Shown here: in pieces, positions 36,676 through 46,291 of the stretch
Position numbering within the stretch: position 1 is the first letter of the stretch
Layout of the letters: every line of letters starts with the position of its first letter
DNA from: Pelagibacteraceae bacterium AG-410-N23
GTDB taxonomy: Bacteria; Pseudomonadota; Alphaproteobacteria; Pelagibacterales; Pelagibacteraceae
Direction of reading: 5' to 3'
Length of the DNA: 64,000 nt
NCBI GenBank assembly: GCA_003215055.1
Contig: QCKW01000002.1
Coordinates: 37,501-101,500 of the forward strand
The notes under the pieces: model-generated
The model's database searches: none
The model's input: only the letters and a program-made list of their open reading frames with translations
What the model was told of the DNA's origin: nothing
Translations under genes and position numbers: made by a program

Positions 36676-37761
36676 ATGATCAAAGTACTTTTTGAAAGTA
36701 GTATTTTTTTGCATCAAAATGTGGGTGGTATTTCAAAATATATCACTGAATTAAACAAAAATCTTTTAAAGAATAATATTTCTTCTAGAATATTTTCTCC
36801 AATAGCGATTAACTATTATCTAGAGGAAAAAAAAAAGAGTAAAAATATAAATTTTTTAAAGATTAATCAAATCCCTAAATTTTGTAGAAAAATTTTTTTT
36901 TTTATAAATAATATTTTCACATTTGTTTATATAATAATTCATAAACCAAATATTTTACATTTTTCATATTATAATAAATCATTGTTAAAATATTTAAGTA
37001 TTCCATATGTAATAACAATATATGATTTAATTTATGAAAAAATGAATTTTTCTCAAAATGAATTTGAAAAAAAAGAACTTTTAGAAAAAGCAAAACATAT
37101 AATTTGCATATCCAAACAAACTAAAAAAGATTTAATTAAATTTTATAAACTGGATAAAAATAAAATATCAGTAGTATATTTGGGCACTAATAATCAAAAA
37201 TTCAAAAGTATTAAAAAAAGAAATAAGTATATTCTGTATGTAGGAAGTAGAAAAAGATATAAAAATTTTGAAAATTTTATATTAGCATTTAGCAAATCAA
37301 AATATTTAATAAAGAATTATAAGATAGTTTGTTTTGGTGGAGGAAATTTTCAAAAGGATGAGATCGAAAATTTTAAAAATTTAGGATTGGAGCACAATCT
37401 TAATTATATAAAAGGAAATGATTTAAAATTATCTTATCTCTATAGGAGAGCAAGTTTATATGTGTCACTTAGCATTTACGAGGGTTTTGGTTTAACTCTT
37501 CTAGAGGCAATGCAATCAAGGTGCCCTGTTCTTTGTAGCAATATTCCAGTTTTTAGAGAGATTTACAAAAATAGTTGTGAATTTGTTAATCCCAACAAAA
37601 TTTCGGATATTACAAAAGGTTTAAAGAGTGTCCTAAAATCTCCTAAAAAACAAAGAAAACTAATAACAAATAGTAAAAAAATAATTGAAAAATATACATG
37701 GGAAAATTGTGCGAAAGAAACTGCAAAAATTTATAGAAGCGTAAGTAATTATGAAAAATAA
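36676..37761 (+). CDS. Glycosyltransferase family 4 (GT-B)
   Basis: 361 residues. NVGGISKYITELNKNL is the GT4 N-terminal glycine loop; ISVVYLGT and ILYVGSRKRYKNFENFI start the second Rossmann domain; SIYEGFGLTLLEAMQSRCPVLCSN is the donor-binding E-x7-E region (near residues 266-283). Family members use UDP- or GDP-sugars with retention of configuration; mannosyltransferase is common. It overlaps the following GT2 gene by 11 bases. Confidence 0.9.
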   Translation: MIKVLFESSIFLHQNVGGISKYITELNKNLLKNNISSRIFSPIAINYYLEEKKKSKNINFLKINQIPKFCRKIFFFINNIFTFVYIIIHKPNILHFSYYNKSLLKYLSIPYVITIYDLIYEKMNFSQNEFEKKELLEKAKHIICISKQTKKDLIKFYKLDKNKISVVYLGTNNQKFKSIKKRNKYILYVGSRKRYKNFENFILAFSKSKYLIKNYKIVCFGGGNFQKDEIENFKNLGLEHNLNYIKGNDLKLSYLYRRASLYVSLSIYEGFGLTLLEAMQSRCPVLCSNIPVFREIYKNSCEFVNPNKISDITKGLKSVLKSPKKQRKLITNSKKIIEKYTWENCAKETAKIYRSVSNYEK

Positions 37762-38524
37762 TCTTATTTCAATTTTAATAACTAATTATAATAAAGAACA
37801 TTTTTTAAAAAGATGTTTAGATAGTGTTTCAAAACAAAATTTTAAAAATTATGAAATAATAATGTTTGATGATTGCTCTAATGATGGTTCTCTTAAAATT
37901 GCAGAAAAATATAGGAAAATTAAAATAATAAGAAATAAAAAAAGATCAAATAAATCGCCTCCACTAAATCAGATAAATGGCTTAATCAAAGCTTTTAAAC
38001 AATCAAAAGGAGAGATAATTTGCTTATTAGATGGTGATGATTGTTTTAAAAAAAACAAATTAAAAAAGATTTTTAATTTCTTCTACAAAAATCAAAATCA
38101 GAATACTTTATATGATATTCCTCAAATAAAATCATCAAATTTTATTATAAAACAAAAAATGAGTAGTACGATTTGGCCAACAATATTTCCAACCAGTTGC
38201 ATTTCAGTAAGAAAAAAATTTTTCAAAATTTTTTTAAATAATATTTATAAGAATAATTTTTTTAATTTAGAGGTTGATGCAAGATTAGTTATATTTTCAA
38301 AATTTTATATGAATGAATATAATATACTTGATGAAAAATTAACTGATTATAATTTTGATCCGAACGGCATAACTGCTAAAATTAGCAAATTTTCTAAAAA
38401 GTGGTGGTTAAGAAGATCAGAAGCATTTTCATATTTAAAGAATGTGAAAAAAATGAAAAATGAGCCACTAAATTTGAGCTTTGATTTTATGATAACAAAA
38501 TTTGTGGTTTTTTTTATTAATTAA
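37751..38524 (+). CDS. Glycosyltransferase family 2
   Basis: 257 residues. NLISILITNYNKEHFLKRCL and IIMFDDCSNDGS are the nucleotide-binding strands of GT2; ICLLDGDDCF near residue 93 is the DxD metal motif. The C-terminal part has WWLRRSEAFSYL but no transmembrane helix. It overlaps the upstream GT4 gene by 11 bases and is followed in 3 bases by a large membrane protein gene, so the three are probably co-transcribed. Confidence 0.87.
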   Translation: MKNNLISILITNYNKEHFLKRCLDSVSKQNFKNYEIIMFDDCSNDGSLKIAEKYRKIKIIRNKKRSNKSPPLNQINGLIKAFKQSKGEIICLLDGDDCFKKNKLKKIFNFFYKNQNQNTLYDIPQIKSSNFIIKQKMSSTIWPTIFPTSCISVRKKFFKIFLNNIYKNNFFNLEVDARLVIFSKFYMNEYNILDEKLTDYNFDPNGITAKISKFSKKWWLRRSEAFSYLKNVKKMKNEPLNLSFDFMITKFVVFFIN

Positions 38525-38527
38525 ATT

Positions 38528-40144
38528 ATGATTCTTTTTTACTTTCCATTAATACTAGTATCTATTTTAGGATATGGTTTTTTTACCAGCAAAAAAATAA
38601 TTGGACTTAGAACTTCAAATTTAGGTTTTTTAGGTATAGTTGGTATTTTTTTTCTCTTACTAATTTCGTACATTAGCACTCAATTAATTGCGCACTCAAT
38701 ACAGTTTAATTCAATAGTAATTTTAATTGGATTAATTTTTTTTTTAATTTATGCAAGAGATTTTTATAAAGAAAAAAGTTTTAAATTATTATTTATTATT
38801 CTTTTTCTATCTTTAATTTTTATATTTGTCGGTAAGAATCACGATGATTTTCATTATTATCATTTTCCTTATATACTTATTTTAACAGAATATCCGCACC
38901 CTTTAGGTTTAGGAAATTTAAACCATGGTTTTAAAACACATTCATCAATTTTTTTACTCTCTTCTTTATTTTCCTTACCAGGTGCGAAATACAGTCTATT
39001 CAATCTAGCACCAGCATATATTTTTATTTTTTCAAATTTTATTATTCTGAAATTAATTTTTGATAAAAATATTCAAAAAAAATATCATTTTATTACTTTA
39101 TTAAGCCTTTCATCGTTTGTTTTTATAAATATCTTTTTTTATAGATTAGGTGAGCATGGCACTGATAGATCGGCGATGATATTAATTATTCTATTTGTCA
39201 TTTATTTACTTCTTTTTATAAATAACAATGAAAAAAAAATTGATCTTGATCATTTGAAAATCCTAATGATTATTTTTTCAATTATAGCTTCATTAAAAGC
39301 ATTTTATTTAATTTATTTAATAATTTTATTTCCGTTACTCAAATACATTATGAGAGATAAAAATTTAAAAGATTTCAAAATTTTTTTTAATAGAACTTTA
39401 TCGCTTTGTGTTTTATTGATAGGTTTTGTATTTTTGACCAATATATTTAACACCGGATGTTTTTTATTTCCGGAAAAAAAAACATGTTTTTTTCAACTAT
39501 CATGGTCACTATCTACTGAGACAGTTGAGTATTTAAGCCTTCATTATGAAAATTGGGCAAAAGCAGGATCAGGAGCTGGATACAGTATCCAAGAAGATGA
39601 AAAATTAATTTATATTTCCAATTTTAATTGGGTTGAAAATTGGATTGATAAATATTTCTTTAATAAAGTTTCAGATTTTATTTTATCTTTAGCTTTTATT
39701 TCTTTAATATTTTGGTTTACTTTTAAAGGATCAAAATTATCAAAAAAAAAGAATAGAAGTTTTAAGTTTTTAAGTTTTCTTTTACTGAGTATATTTGTAA
39801 TGTGGTTTTTGTATCATCCAACTTTAAGGTATGGTGGATATCACTTATTTTACTTTTTATTTTTTATACCTCTAAGTATAATTTTAGAAAAATATAGTGG
39901 AAAAATTTTTAACTTTAATAAAAAGATTCTAATTATTATAATTATAACAATAATTATTTTTTATGGTAGAAATATAGCTAGATTAGAAAAAGAATATAGA
40001 ATTTACGCTTATAATATTCTCCAAAATATAAATTACCCTTTAAATAAGACGTCTTTTAGATATCAATTAAGAATGAAAAATGAAATAAGTGAGAATAAGA
40101 CACAAAAACTTTATAAAAACCGATTTATCTTTTTTAAGAAGTAA
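38528..40144 (+). CDS. Polytopic membrane protein, GT-C-like
   Basis: 538 residues, mostly hydrophobic with about a dozen membrane segments. An early periplasmic loop has GKNHDDFHYYHFPYI (near residue 99), with the acidic pair after a membrane span that is usual in GT-C transferases which use lipid-linked sugar donors. A Cys-containing loop and a GYHLFYFLFFIPLSI helix follow. No closer family is recognised. The gene lies between a GT2 gene and an FkbM methyltransferase gene with no gap. It could also be an O-antigen polymerase-like protein. Confidence 0.55.
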   Translation: MILFYFPLILVSILGYGFFTSKKIIGLRTSNLGFLGIVGIFFLLLISYISTQLIAHSIQFNSIVILIGLIFFLIYARDFYKEKSFKLLFIILFLSLIFIFVGKNHDDFHYYHFPYILILTEYPHPLGLGNLNHGFKTHSSIFLLSSLFSLPGAKYSLFNLAPAYIFIFSNFIILKLIFDKNIQKKYHFITLLSLSSFVFINIFFYRLGEHGTDRSAMILIILFVIYLLLFINNNEKKIDLDHLKILMIIFSIIASLKAFYLIYLIILFPLLKYIMRDKNLKDFKIFFNRTLSLCVLLIGFVFLTNIFNTGCFLFPEKKTCFFQLSWSLSTETVEYLSLHYENWAKAGSGAGYSIQEDEKLIYISNFNWVENWIDKYFFNKVSDFILSLAFISLIFWFTFKGSKLSKKKNRSFKFLSFLLLSIFVMWFLYHPTLRYGGYHLFYFLFFIPLSIILEKYSGKIFNFNKKILIIIIITIIIFYGRNIARLEKEYRIYAYNILQNINYPLNKTSFRYQLRMKNEISENKTQKLYKNRFIFFKK

Positions 40145-40864
40145 ATGTATTTTTTTTTCAAATTAATCGATTTTTTTTATCAAAGAAAAAAATTGCTTTT
40201 TCTAAAAAAAAATATTCCAAATGACATTGATATCTTAATAGATGTTGGAGCTCATCATGGAGACACTATATCAGAATTTTTAAGAATCTTTTCGATAAAT
40301 AAAATATTTGCTTTTGAGCCAAGTAAAAAAAATTATTTCAAATTATCAAAAAAAGTTGCAAAACTTCAAAAAAATTTTAAAACCACTATTGATATTTTTC
40401 AGATGGGTCTAGGGAAAAAAAATGAAACTCTCAATCTCAAAGAGATTTCAGATAATGGAGCTTCAAATACTTTTAATAATTATAATATAGACTCAAATTA
40501 TCTTAAAAAAAAAAGATTTTTTACAACTTTTTTTGGAATTAAAAAATTTATAGACAATGAAGTTCCAACAGAAATTATTTCTTTAAAAAAATTTCTTGTA
40601 GATAGATATATTGAGAAAATTGACTTTATCAAAATTGATACTGAGGGGTTTGAATTTAATATCTTATTAGGACTAGGTGATTATATAAAAAATGTGCATT
40701 TTATATCGTTTGAACATCATTACGATAACATGATAATTAAAAATTATAATTTTAAAGATATTCATAAATTATTAATTGATAATGGATTTGAAAAAATCTT
40801 TAAAATAAAAATGCCTCTAAGAAAAAGCTTTGATTACATTTATCAAAAAAAAAATTTTATTTAA
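40145..40864 (+). CDS. FkbM-family methyltransferase
   Basis: 239 residues. The SAM strand is ILIDVGAHHGDTISEFL near residue 30, IFAFEPSKKNYFKL follows, and the FkbM signature IDFIKIDTEGFEFNILLGL lies near residue 158 with the full D-T-E-G motif, unlike the FkbM-like protein at 27.6 kb. Members methylate sugar hydroxyls. The ATG directly follows the stop of the membrane protein gene. It converges with the epimerase gene on the other strand across 2 bases. Confidence 0.88.
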   Translation: MYFFFKLIDFFYQRKKLLFLKKNIPNDIDILIDVGAHHGDTISEFLRIFSINKIFAFEPSKKNYFKLSKKVAKLQKNFKTTIDIFQMGLGKKNETLNLKEISDNGASNTFNNYNIDSNYLKKKRFFTTFFGIKKFIDNEVPTEIISLKKFLVDRYIEKIDFIKIDTEGFEFNILLGLGDYIKNVHFISFEHHYDNMIIKNYNFKDIHKLLIDNGFEKIFKIKMPLRKSFDYIYQKKNFI

Positions 40865-40866
40865 TC

Positions 40867-41832
40867 TTAAAATCTTAAAAATTTTTTGTATGAATAAATC
40901 GACTCTTTAATATTTAAATTTTTTTTCCAATTGAATTTTTTTGTGATTTTATCAACTGATGAGTAAGTATCTTTATATTCTTTTTTAGACATTTTTGAAT
41001 ATTTAATGAATAAATTATTGTTATAATTTTTATTTATTAAATTAATTATTTGATCCAATGAAACTGTTTTACCACTTCCAACATTATAAATGTCGCAAAC
41101 TCTTTTTTTTTCACAGAATTTTAAAATTTTTTTTATTAAAAAAGTTAAATCTTTAATATCTAAAAAATCTCTTGATGGGAAAATATAATTTCCTGATTTT
41201 TTTGAAATATATCTAATTGTAATTGGTATTTTTTTTTTGATACTCCGAAAAAATTTAAATAGAAGTCTTTGACTTTTGAAATTATCAAATTCTTTTGCTT
41301 TAAAATTTTTTGTAAGACCAATAATATTAAACAATCTTAAAATAATTAAATTATCAAAACTTTTCTTATGTTGAAGTAAAAATTTCTCAATTTTGAGCTT
41401 TGTTTTACCATAAAAATTTTTTGGATTAGTAGAATGTTTTTCATAAAATTTTTTGATATCTTTTTTTTCAGAATAGACATTAGATGAAGACAAAAAGATA
41501 AAATTTTTTACATTATGTTTTTTTATATTTAAAATAAATTTTTTAGTTTTGGTAACATTATTATTAAAGTATTTTTTTTTATTTTTTTCAGCATCATTGA
41601 CATAGGCAAATGCCGCAGTATGAAGAATAAATGAAATTTTATATTTTTTAACTATCTTAGAAATTTTGTGATTATCTGATATACATGCTTTTATAAATTT
41701 TTTTTTATTATAAACATTTTCTTTGTAAGAGTATTTGAGATCATCTATCCCAATATAATTTTTTTTTGATTTTTCAAATTTTTTACAAATTTCTGATCCA
41801 ATATATCCAGCTGATCCTGTAATTAAAATCAT
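40867..41832 (-). CDS. NAD-dependent epimerase/dehydratase (GalE-like)
   Basis: 321 residues, normal for extended SDR sugar epimerases. ILITGSAGYIGSEICKKF is the NAD motif; LHTAAFAYVNDAEKN, FLSSSNVYSEKK and FYGKTKLKIEKFL supply the HxAA, S and YxxxK catalytic elements; RDFLDIKDL and YNVGSGKTVSLDQI are C-terminal family motifs. It would interconvert UDP-hexoses at C4 or act on a related donor. A lone minus-strand gene between two plus-strand groups, with 52 bases to the divergent GT4 gene. Confidence 0.87.
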   Translation of the reverse strand: MILITGSAGYIGSEICKKFEKSKKNYIGIDDLKYSYKENVYNKKKFIKACISDNHKISKIVKKYKISFILHTAAFAYVNDAEKNKKKYFNNNVTKTKKFILNIKKHNVKNFIFLSSSNVYSEKKDIKKFYEKHSTNPKNFYGKTKLKIEKFLLQHKKSFDNLIILRLFNIIGLTKNFKAKEFDNFKSQRLLFKFFRSIKKKIPITIRYISKKSGNYIFPSRDFLDIKDLTFLIKKILKFCEKKRVCDIYNVGSGKTVSLDQIINLINKNYNNNLFIKYSKMSKKEYKDTYSSVDKITKKFNWKKNLNIKESIYSYKKFLRF

Positions 41833-41884
41833 ATATAAATTGATTTATTTGTTTAGGTTTTATAAGTAAAGTATAAATTTAGAT

Positions 41885-43039
41885 ATGAAAAAATCCATTT
41901 ATTATTGGTCTCCATGTCTTGGTCCCATTGGCACTGTCAAATCCACAGTAAATTCCGCTATAGCCGCTTCAACTTACGGAAAAATAAAATACCAAGTATA
42001 TATTATAAATTCCTGTGGTGAATGGGATGATTATAAACATTTGTTTGAAAGCCATAATATTAAAATTATCAATTTTAAGTATAAATTTTTTCATAAATTA
42101 CCAAAGCGAGGTTTTCTTAAAAGTAGATTTTCATATCTTTTAATTTATATATTGTGTTTTTTTCCATTATTAAATTTATTAAAAAATTCTAGACCAGATT
42201 TTTTAATTTCACATTTGATAACCTCATTACCGCTTACGATAGTTCAATTGTTTAAGTTTAAAACTAAATTTATTTTAAGAATCTCAGGAATGCCGAAACT
42301 AAATTTTTTGAGAAAAATATTTTGGAAATTCGCTAATAAGAAACTTCACATTATTACGTGCCCAACAAAGGAATTGAAACTGAAATTATCTAAATCAGAA
42401 ATTTTTTCAAAAAACAAAATTCATTTATTATCTGATGCAATTATCGATATCAAAAAATTCAATCAAGACAAAAGAGAAACAGTAAAGAATTTTGAAAAAT
42501 TCGATAAAAAAAGGCTCATTTTTGCAGCAGGAAGGCTTACAAAACAAAAAAACTTTAGTTATCTGATAGAGGAATTTATAAGATTTTCAAAAAAAAATGA
42601 TGATTTTATTTTGATTATACTTGGAGAGGGTGAATTAAGAAAAAACTTAGAGAAGCTTATTATCCAAAAGGGTGCTTATAATAAGGTATATTTATACGGA
42701 TATGTAAAGAATATTTATAAATATTTTTCTAAAGGAGAGGTTTTTATATTAAGCTCTTTATGGGAAGAAGTTGGTTTTGTTATGGTTGAAGCAGCTCTAT
42801 CAAATCTTTTTATTATTTCAAGTAATTGTCCAAATGGACCAAGTGAATTTTTAAACAATGGTAAAAATGGAATACTATATGAAAATAACAAATTGGGTGA
42901 ATTAGAAAAAAGTTTAGATTTATTTTGTAGTTTTAAAAATACAAATAAAGATAAATTTGAGATAAAAAGAAATATATTTCCATTTACAAAATTTAGACAC
43001 TACTTAGCTCTAAATAGGATACTTTCATTAAATAATTAA
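41885..43039 (+). CDS. Glycosyltransferase family 4 (GT-B)
   Basis: 384 residues. The N-terminus YYWSPCLGPIGTVKSTVNSA is the loop of the acceptor domain, LIFAAGRLTKQKNFSYLIEEF begins the donor domain and SSLWEEVGFVMVEAALSNLF is the E-x7-E motif, followed by SSNCPNGPSEFL. A short hydrophobic stretch near residue 84 may touch the membrane. It would add a hexose to the glycan. Convergent with the next GT4 gene with no gap (stop at 43039, opposite stop at 43040). Confidence 0.88.
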   Translation: MKKSIYYWSPCLGPIGTVKSTVNSAIAASTYGKIKYQVYIINSCGEWDDYKHLFESHNIKIINFKYKFFHKLPKRGFLKSRFSYLLIYILCFFPLLNLLKNSRPDFLISHLITSLPLTIVQLFKFKTKFILRISGMPKLNFLRKIFWKFANKKLHIITCPTKELKLKLSKSEIFSKNKIHLLSDAIIDIKKFNQDKRETVKNFEKFDKKRLIFAAGRLTKQKNFSYLIEEFIRFSKKNDDFILIILGEGELRKNLEKLIIQKGAYNKVYLYGYVKNIYKYFSKGEVFILSSLWEEVGFVMVEAALSNLFIISSNCPNGPSEFLNNGKNGILYENNKLGELEKSLDLFCSFKNTNKDKFEIKRNIFPFTKFRHYLALNRILSLNN

Positions 43040-44146
43040 TTATAAGTATTTTTGAACTAATTTGAAATATTGATTGAGATTGAAATTATAATCAAATCTT
43101 TCCAATGCTTTGATTGAGGTTTTCAATTTTTTTTTACATATATTTTTATTTTTAAAATAATAAAAAATCTTTTTAGCTAATTGTTTATGATCTCCGATTT
43201 TGAATAGTAAACCTCCATTTTCATTCAAAAGAATTTCTTTGGGGCCAGTTGGACAATTAGTAGAAATGACAAATTTTTTAAGAGTTAATGCTTCTAATAA
43301 AACATTAGGTAATCCCTCATATTTTGAAGACAAGACAAATATATCAGCAGATTTTAAATAATTATAAACATTTTTATTAGGATCTTTAATTTGAATAATC
43401 TTTTTTAATTTATTTTGACTAATAAAATTTATTAAATTATCTTTTTCTTTTCCCCTACCAATTATAATGAGTTTAATTTTAAGTTTATTTTTTAAATTAT
43501 TTATAGCTCGCAAAATAGTAATTTGGTCTTTTTGTTCAGTCAATCTACCAATATTGATTATATTAAGATATTTCTTTTTAAAAAAATGATTTTTAAATTT
43601 TGAGGAACATTTTCTTTTGATTTCGTTTTTATTTAATGGATTATATATTTTTTTAACTTTGATTTTGAATCTTGTTTCCATCTGATTTTTAAATTGTATA
43701 CTATTTACAATTACTTCATCAGCTGTCGAGACAACTTTTCTATATATAAACTTTTTAATCTTATTATGATACCAGCCTTCTGGTGAAGAATTACTTCGAA
43801 TTATAATTTTAATATTAAATAATTTGCAAAGTAAAATACAATAAATATTTGCTTGAAATGAAATTACAACAAAGTTTCTATCTCTAATGAAAAGCTTAAA
43901 GAGCATGAATAAACAAATCAGGTATTTAATTCTTATATTTAAATTTTCAGGAATTTTTTTTTTAGGTGTAATAAATTTTACCTTTTTAACAAATTTATTT
44001 TTGTACTTTGTAGATGAAGTGCATATGCTAATATCTTTAACTTTCTTTGATAGAAAATTTGAAATTATGATTAAATTTTTTTCTACACCACCAATTCCTA
44101 TAAAGGGCATAAAAATTAGGACTTTTTTAAATTTTTTTTCATCCAT
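43040..44146 (-). CDS. Glycosyltransferase family 4 (GT-B)
   Basis: 368 residues. VLIFMPFIGIGGVEKNLIII is the acceptor-domain glycine loop; NIINIGRLTEQKDQITILRAI and SSKYEGLPNVLLEALTLKKFVIST (near residues 275-298) form the donor site, with NCPTGPKEIL shared with the neighbouring GT4 at 41.9 kb. The pair are probably diverged paralogues, similar to WaaG/RfaB-type enzymes that use UDP-Gal, UDP-GalNAc or similar donors. Divergent from the GT2 gene at 44.3 kb across 159 bases. Confidence 0.9.
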   Translation of the reverse strand: MDEKKFKKVLIFMPFIGIGGVEKNLIIISNFLSKKVKDISICTSSTKYKNKFVKKVKFITPKKKIPENLNIRIKYLICLFMLFKLFIRDRNFVVISFQANIYCILLCKLFNIKIIIRSNSSPEGWYHNKIKKFIYRKVVSTADEVIVNSIQFKNQMETRFKIKVKKIYNPLNKNEIKRKCSSKFKNHFFKKKYLNIINIGRLTEQKDQITILRAINNLKNKLKIKLIIIGRGKEKDNLINFISQNKLKKIIQIKDPNKNVYNYLKSADIFVLSSKYEGLPNVLLEALTLKKFVISTNCPTGPKEILLNENGGLLFKIGDHKQLAKKIFYYFKNKNICKKKLKTSIKALERFDYNFNLNQYFKLVQKYL

Positions 44147-44281
44147 AAATAATTTAAATTTTAATACAATTCTTTTATCACAAAGGTTATTTTAATAATT
44201 ATAAATTTTGAAATAGACTTAATCATTCATTCTAGATATGTTTATTTTTTGTCAATTTAAAAATAATTCTTAAAATCTAGG

Positions 44282-44287
44282 TATAAT
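44282..44287 (+). promoter_or_regulatory. Candidate -10 box ahead of the 44.3-50.0 kb plus-strand operon
   Basis: A perfect TATAAT, preceded by GG, lies 18 bases before the ATG at 44306 in a 159-base divergent spacer. A TTGTCA at 44249-44254 is too far (27 bases) to be its -35. It may drive the run of GT2, GT-C, GT2, WecA-like, gmd and fcl genes. Confidence 0.4.
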
Positions 44288-44305
44288 TAATATACTAATA
44301 AATTC

Positions 44306-44980
44306 ATGAGTAACTTAACCTTAATTATACCAGCAAAAAAAGAAGCAGAATCTTTACCTATCTTTTTGAAAGAATTGGAAAATTATGACTATGATAAAAT
44401 AATAGTATTACAGTCGGAGGATATCGAAACTATCGAAGCAATAAAAGAATTTAAAAATGTTAAAACATATGTTCAAAAAAATAGTGGGTATGGTAATGCA
44501 TTAAAAGAAGGTATCCTAAATACAGAGTCCAAGTTTTTTTGCATAATTAATGCAGATGGCTCAATGGATCCAAAATATTTGAAAGAAATGTTAGAGCTCT
44601 GTTCAGAGAAGGACTTAATTTTTGCTTCAAGATATTTAAAAAATGGTGGAAGTGATGATGATGATATAGTGACATTTATTGGTAATAAAATTTTTTCATT
44701 AATTGGCAATATATTATTTAACCTCAAATTATCTGATATTTTGTTTACGTATGTGCTTGGTAAAACTTCATCAGCTAAAAATTTGAATTTAAAATATAAT
44801 GATTTCAGGATTTGTGTTGAGTTACCTATAAAGGCAAAACTTAATGATCTTAAATATCAATCTATACCCAGTAAAGAAAGAAAAAGAATTGGAGGTTTTA
44901 AAAAAGTAAATGCTTTAAAAGATGGTTTTATGATTTTGACAGCAATCTTAACATTGTTTTTTAAAAGTATATTTAAATAA
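44306..44980 (+). CDS. Glycosyltransferase family 2 (DPM1/dolichol-phosphate-sugar synthase-like)
   Basis: 224 residues. LTLIIPAKKEAESLPIFLKEL is the GT2 start typical of polyprenyl-phosphate sugar synthases; GYGNALKEGIL and CIINADGSMDPKYL give the acidic site, and ASRYLKNGGSDDDD near residue 108 the acceptor loop. A C-terminal hydrophobic stretch (ILTAILTLFFKSIF) may anchor it. It would load a sugar onto undecaprenyl phosphate as donor for the GT-C-like protein encoded next, which starts 36 bases downstream. This pairing supports both calls. Confidence 0.83.
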   Translation: MSNLTLIIPAKKEAESLPIFLKELENYDYDKIIVLQSEDIETIEAIKEFKNVKTYVQKNSGYGNALKEGILNTESKFFCIINADGSMDPKYLKEMLELCSEKDLIFASRYLKNGGSDDDDIVTFIGNKIFSLIGNILFNLKLSDILFTYVLGKTSSAKNLNLKYNDFRICVELPIKAKLNDLKYQSIPSKERKRIGGFKKVNALKDGFMILTAILTLFFKSIFK

Positions 44981-45016
44981 AAAACTGAATTTGAAATTGA
45001 AATAATTATTAAAAAA

Positions 45017-46276
45017 ATGTTAAATTATAAAAAAATAAGCCTTTATATATTGTTTGTTTTAAGTTTATTTTTAGGTTTTATATTACAAGAAAATTCAAGT
45101 GGAGGTGCAAAAATTGATCATGATTTTTTTCAAACTTATATAAATTTTTTCTATTTAGATTTTTATGATGGTCTTGAAAAATTTTTAGAAAATCCATCTA
45201 CTATAATTCAATTACCAGTATTTTATATAATTATAAGTTTTTTTTTAAAGATAATTGATAATTTAATTGCTGTAAAATCTGGTTATATCTTAATCTGTTC
45301 TTTTTTACCTTTAATTTTTTTTTTAATTTTGAAAAGAAAATTTAAATTTGAAAAAGAATTTTTATTTTATTTCAGTCTTTTAATTTTTCTATCACCTTAT
45401 TTCAGAACATCTTCTATATGGCTTTTGGGAGATAATCTAAGCTTGATTTTAATATCATTATCGATTTTATTTTTTTTAAAATTTCAAGATAAAAAAAAAA
45501 TATTTGATATATATTTGTGTTTTATCTTTTTAATTCTGTGCTCTTATATAAGACATTATTATTCTTTTTTTATAATATATTATTTATTTTATGTTTATAA
45601 AAATTTAAATTTAAAGCATTTACTTTATTTAATTATCTTATCTTTTATATTTTCTTTACCCGCGCTAATTTATTTAAAATACATTATTTTAAATTATAAT
45701 TTTATAGACACCATCTCCTCTTTTAGTAACACAAATTATTTAAGCTCAGGTTTCATAATTTTAACAATAATTTTGTTTTATTTAATTCCATTTATAATTA
45801 ATAGAGAATTTGTAATATTTAATTATTACAAAGAAAAAATTAAGATTTTATTTTTTATTACATTAATTACTTTTTTTATTTACATAATTGACGTATTTTT
45901 TTTTAAAAATTTGATTATTTTTCCAACAACTGGAGGTGGAGTATTTGTTAAATTAATCTACCAAGTGAGTCCAATTTTAAGAGAAACTTTACTATTTGTT
46001 GTTGTTTTAATCTCCTTTTTGGTAATAGACTTCATATTTCATAAAGATCGTGTTTCTAATTATTTGCTTTTAATTATATTGTTAATATCTCTACCTTTTG
46101 AAGTAATTTACCAAAAATATTTAGATCCTTTATTTTATTTATTGTTTTTTGGTCTTATAAATTCTAGCTACATTAAAGATATCTTTTTAAGAAAAGTTAT
46201 TAGCCTAAATTTTATTTTTATTTATTTTTCATTTTTCTATTTATTTTCATTTTTTTATTATTTAAATTTAACTTAA
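45017..46276 (+). CDS. Polytopic membrane protein, probable GT-C glycosyltransferase
   Basis: 419 residues, strongly hydrophobic with about ten to twelve membrane segments. After the first span a loop reads SSGGAKIDHDFFQTYINFFYLDFYDG, with an acidic DHD expected for GT-C transferases. It directly follows a DPM1-like gene, whose polyprenyl-linked sugar it could use on the periplasmic side. No closer family recognised. Alternatives are an O-antigen ligase or polymerase relative. Confidence 0.58.
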   Translation: MLNYKKISLYILFVLSLFLGFILQENSSGGAKIDHDFFQTYINFFYLDFYDGLEKFLENPSTIIQLPVFYIIISFFLKIIDNLIAVKSGYILICSFLPLIFFLILKRKFKFEKEFLFYFSLLIFLSPYFRTSSIWLLGDNLSLILISLSILFFLKFQDKKKIFDIYLCFIFLILCSYIRHYYSFFIIYYLFYVYKNLNLKHLLYLIILSFIFSLPALIYLKYIILNYNFIDTISSFSNTNYLSSGFIILTIILFYLIPFIINREFVIFNYYKEKIKILFFITLITFFIYIIDVFFFKNLIIFPTTGGGVFVKLIYQVSPILRETLLFVVVLISFLVIDFIFHKDRVSNYLLLIILLISLPFEVIYQKYLDPLFYLLFFGLINSSYIKDIFLRKVISLNFIFIYFSFFYLFSFFYYLNLT

Positions 46277-46291
46277 AACTAGATCAATATT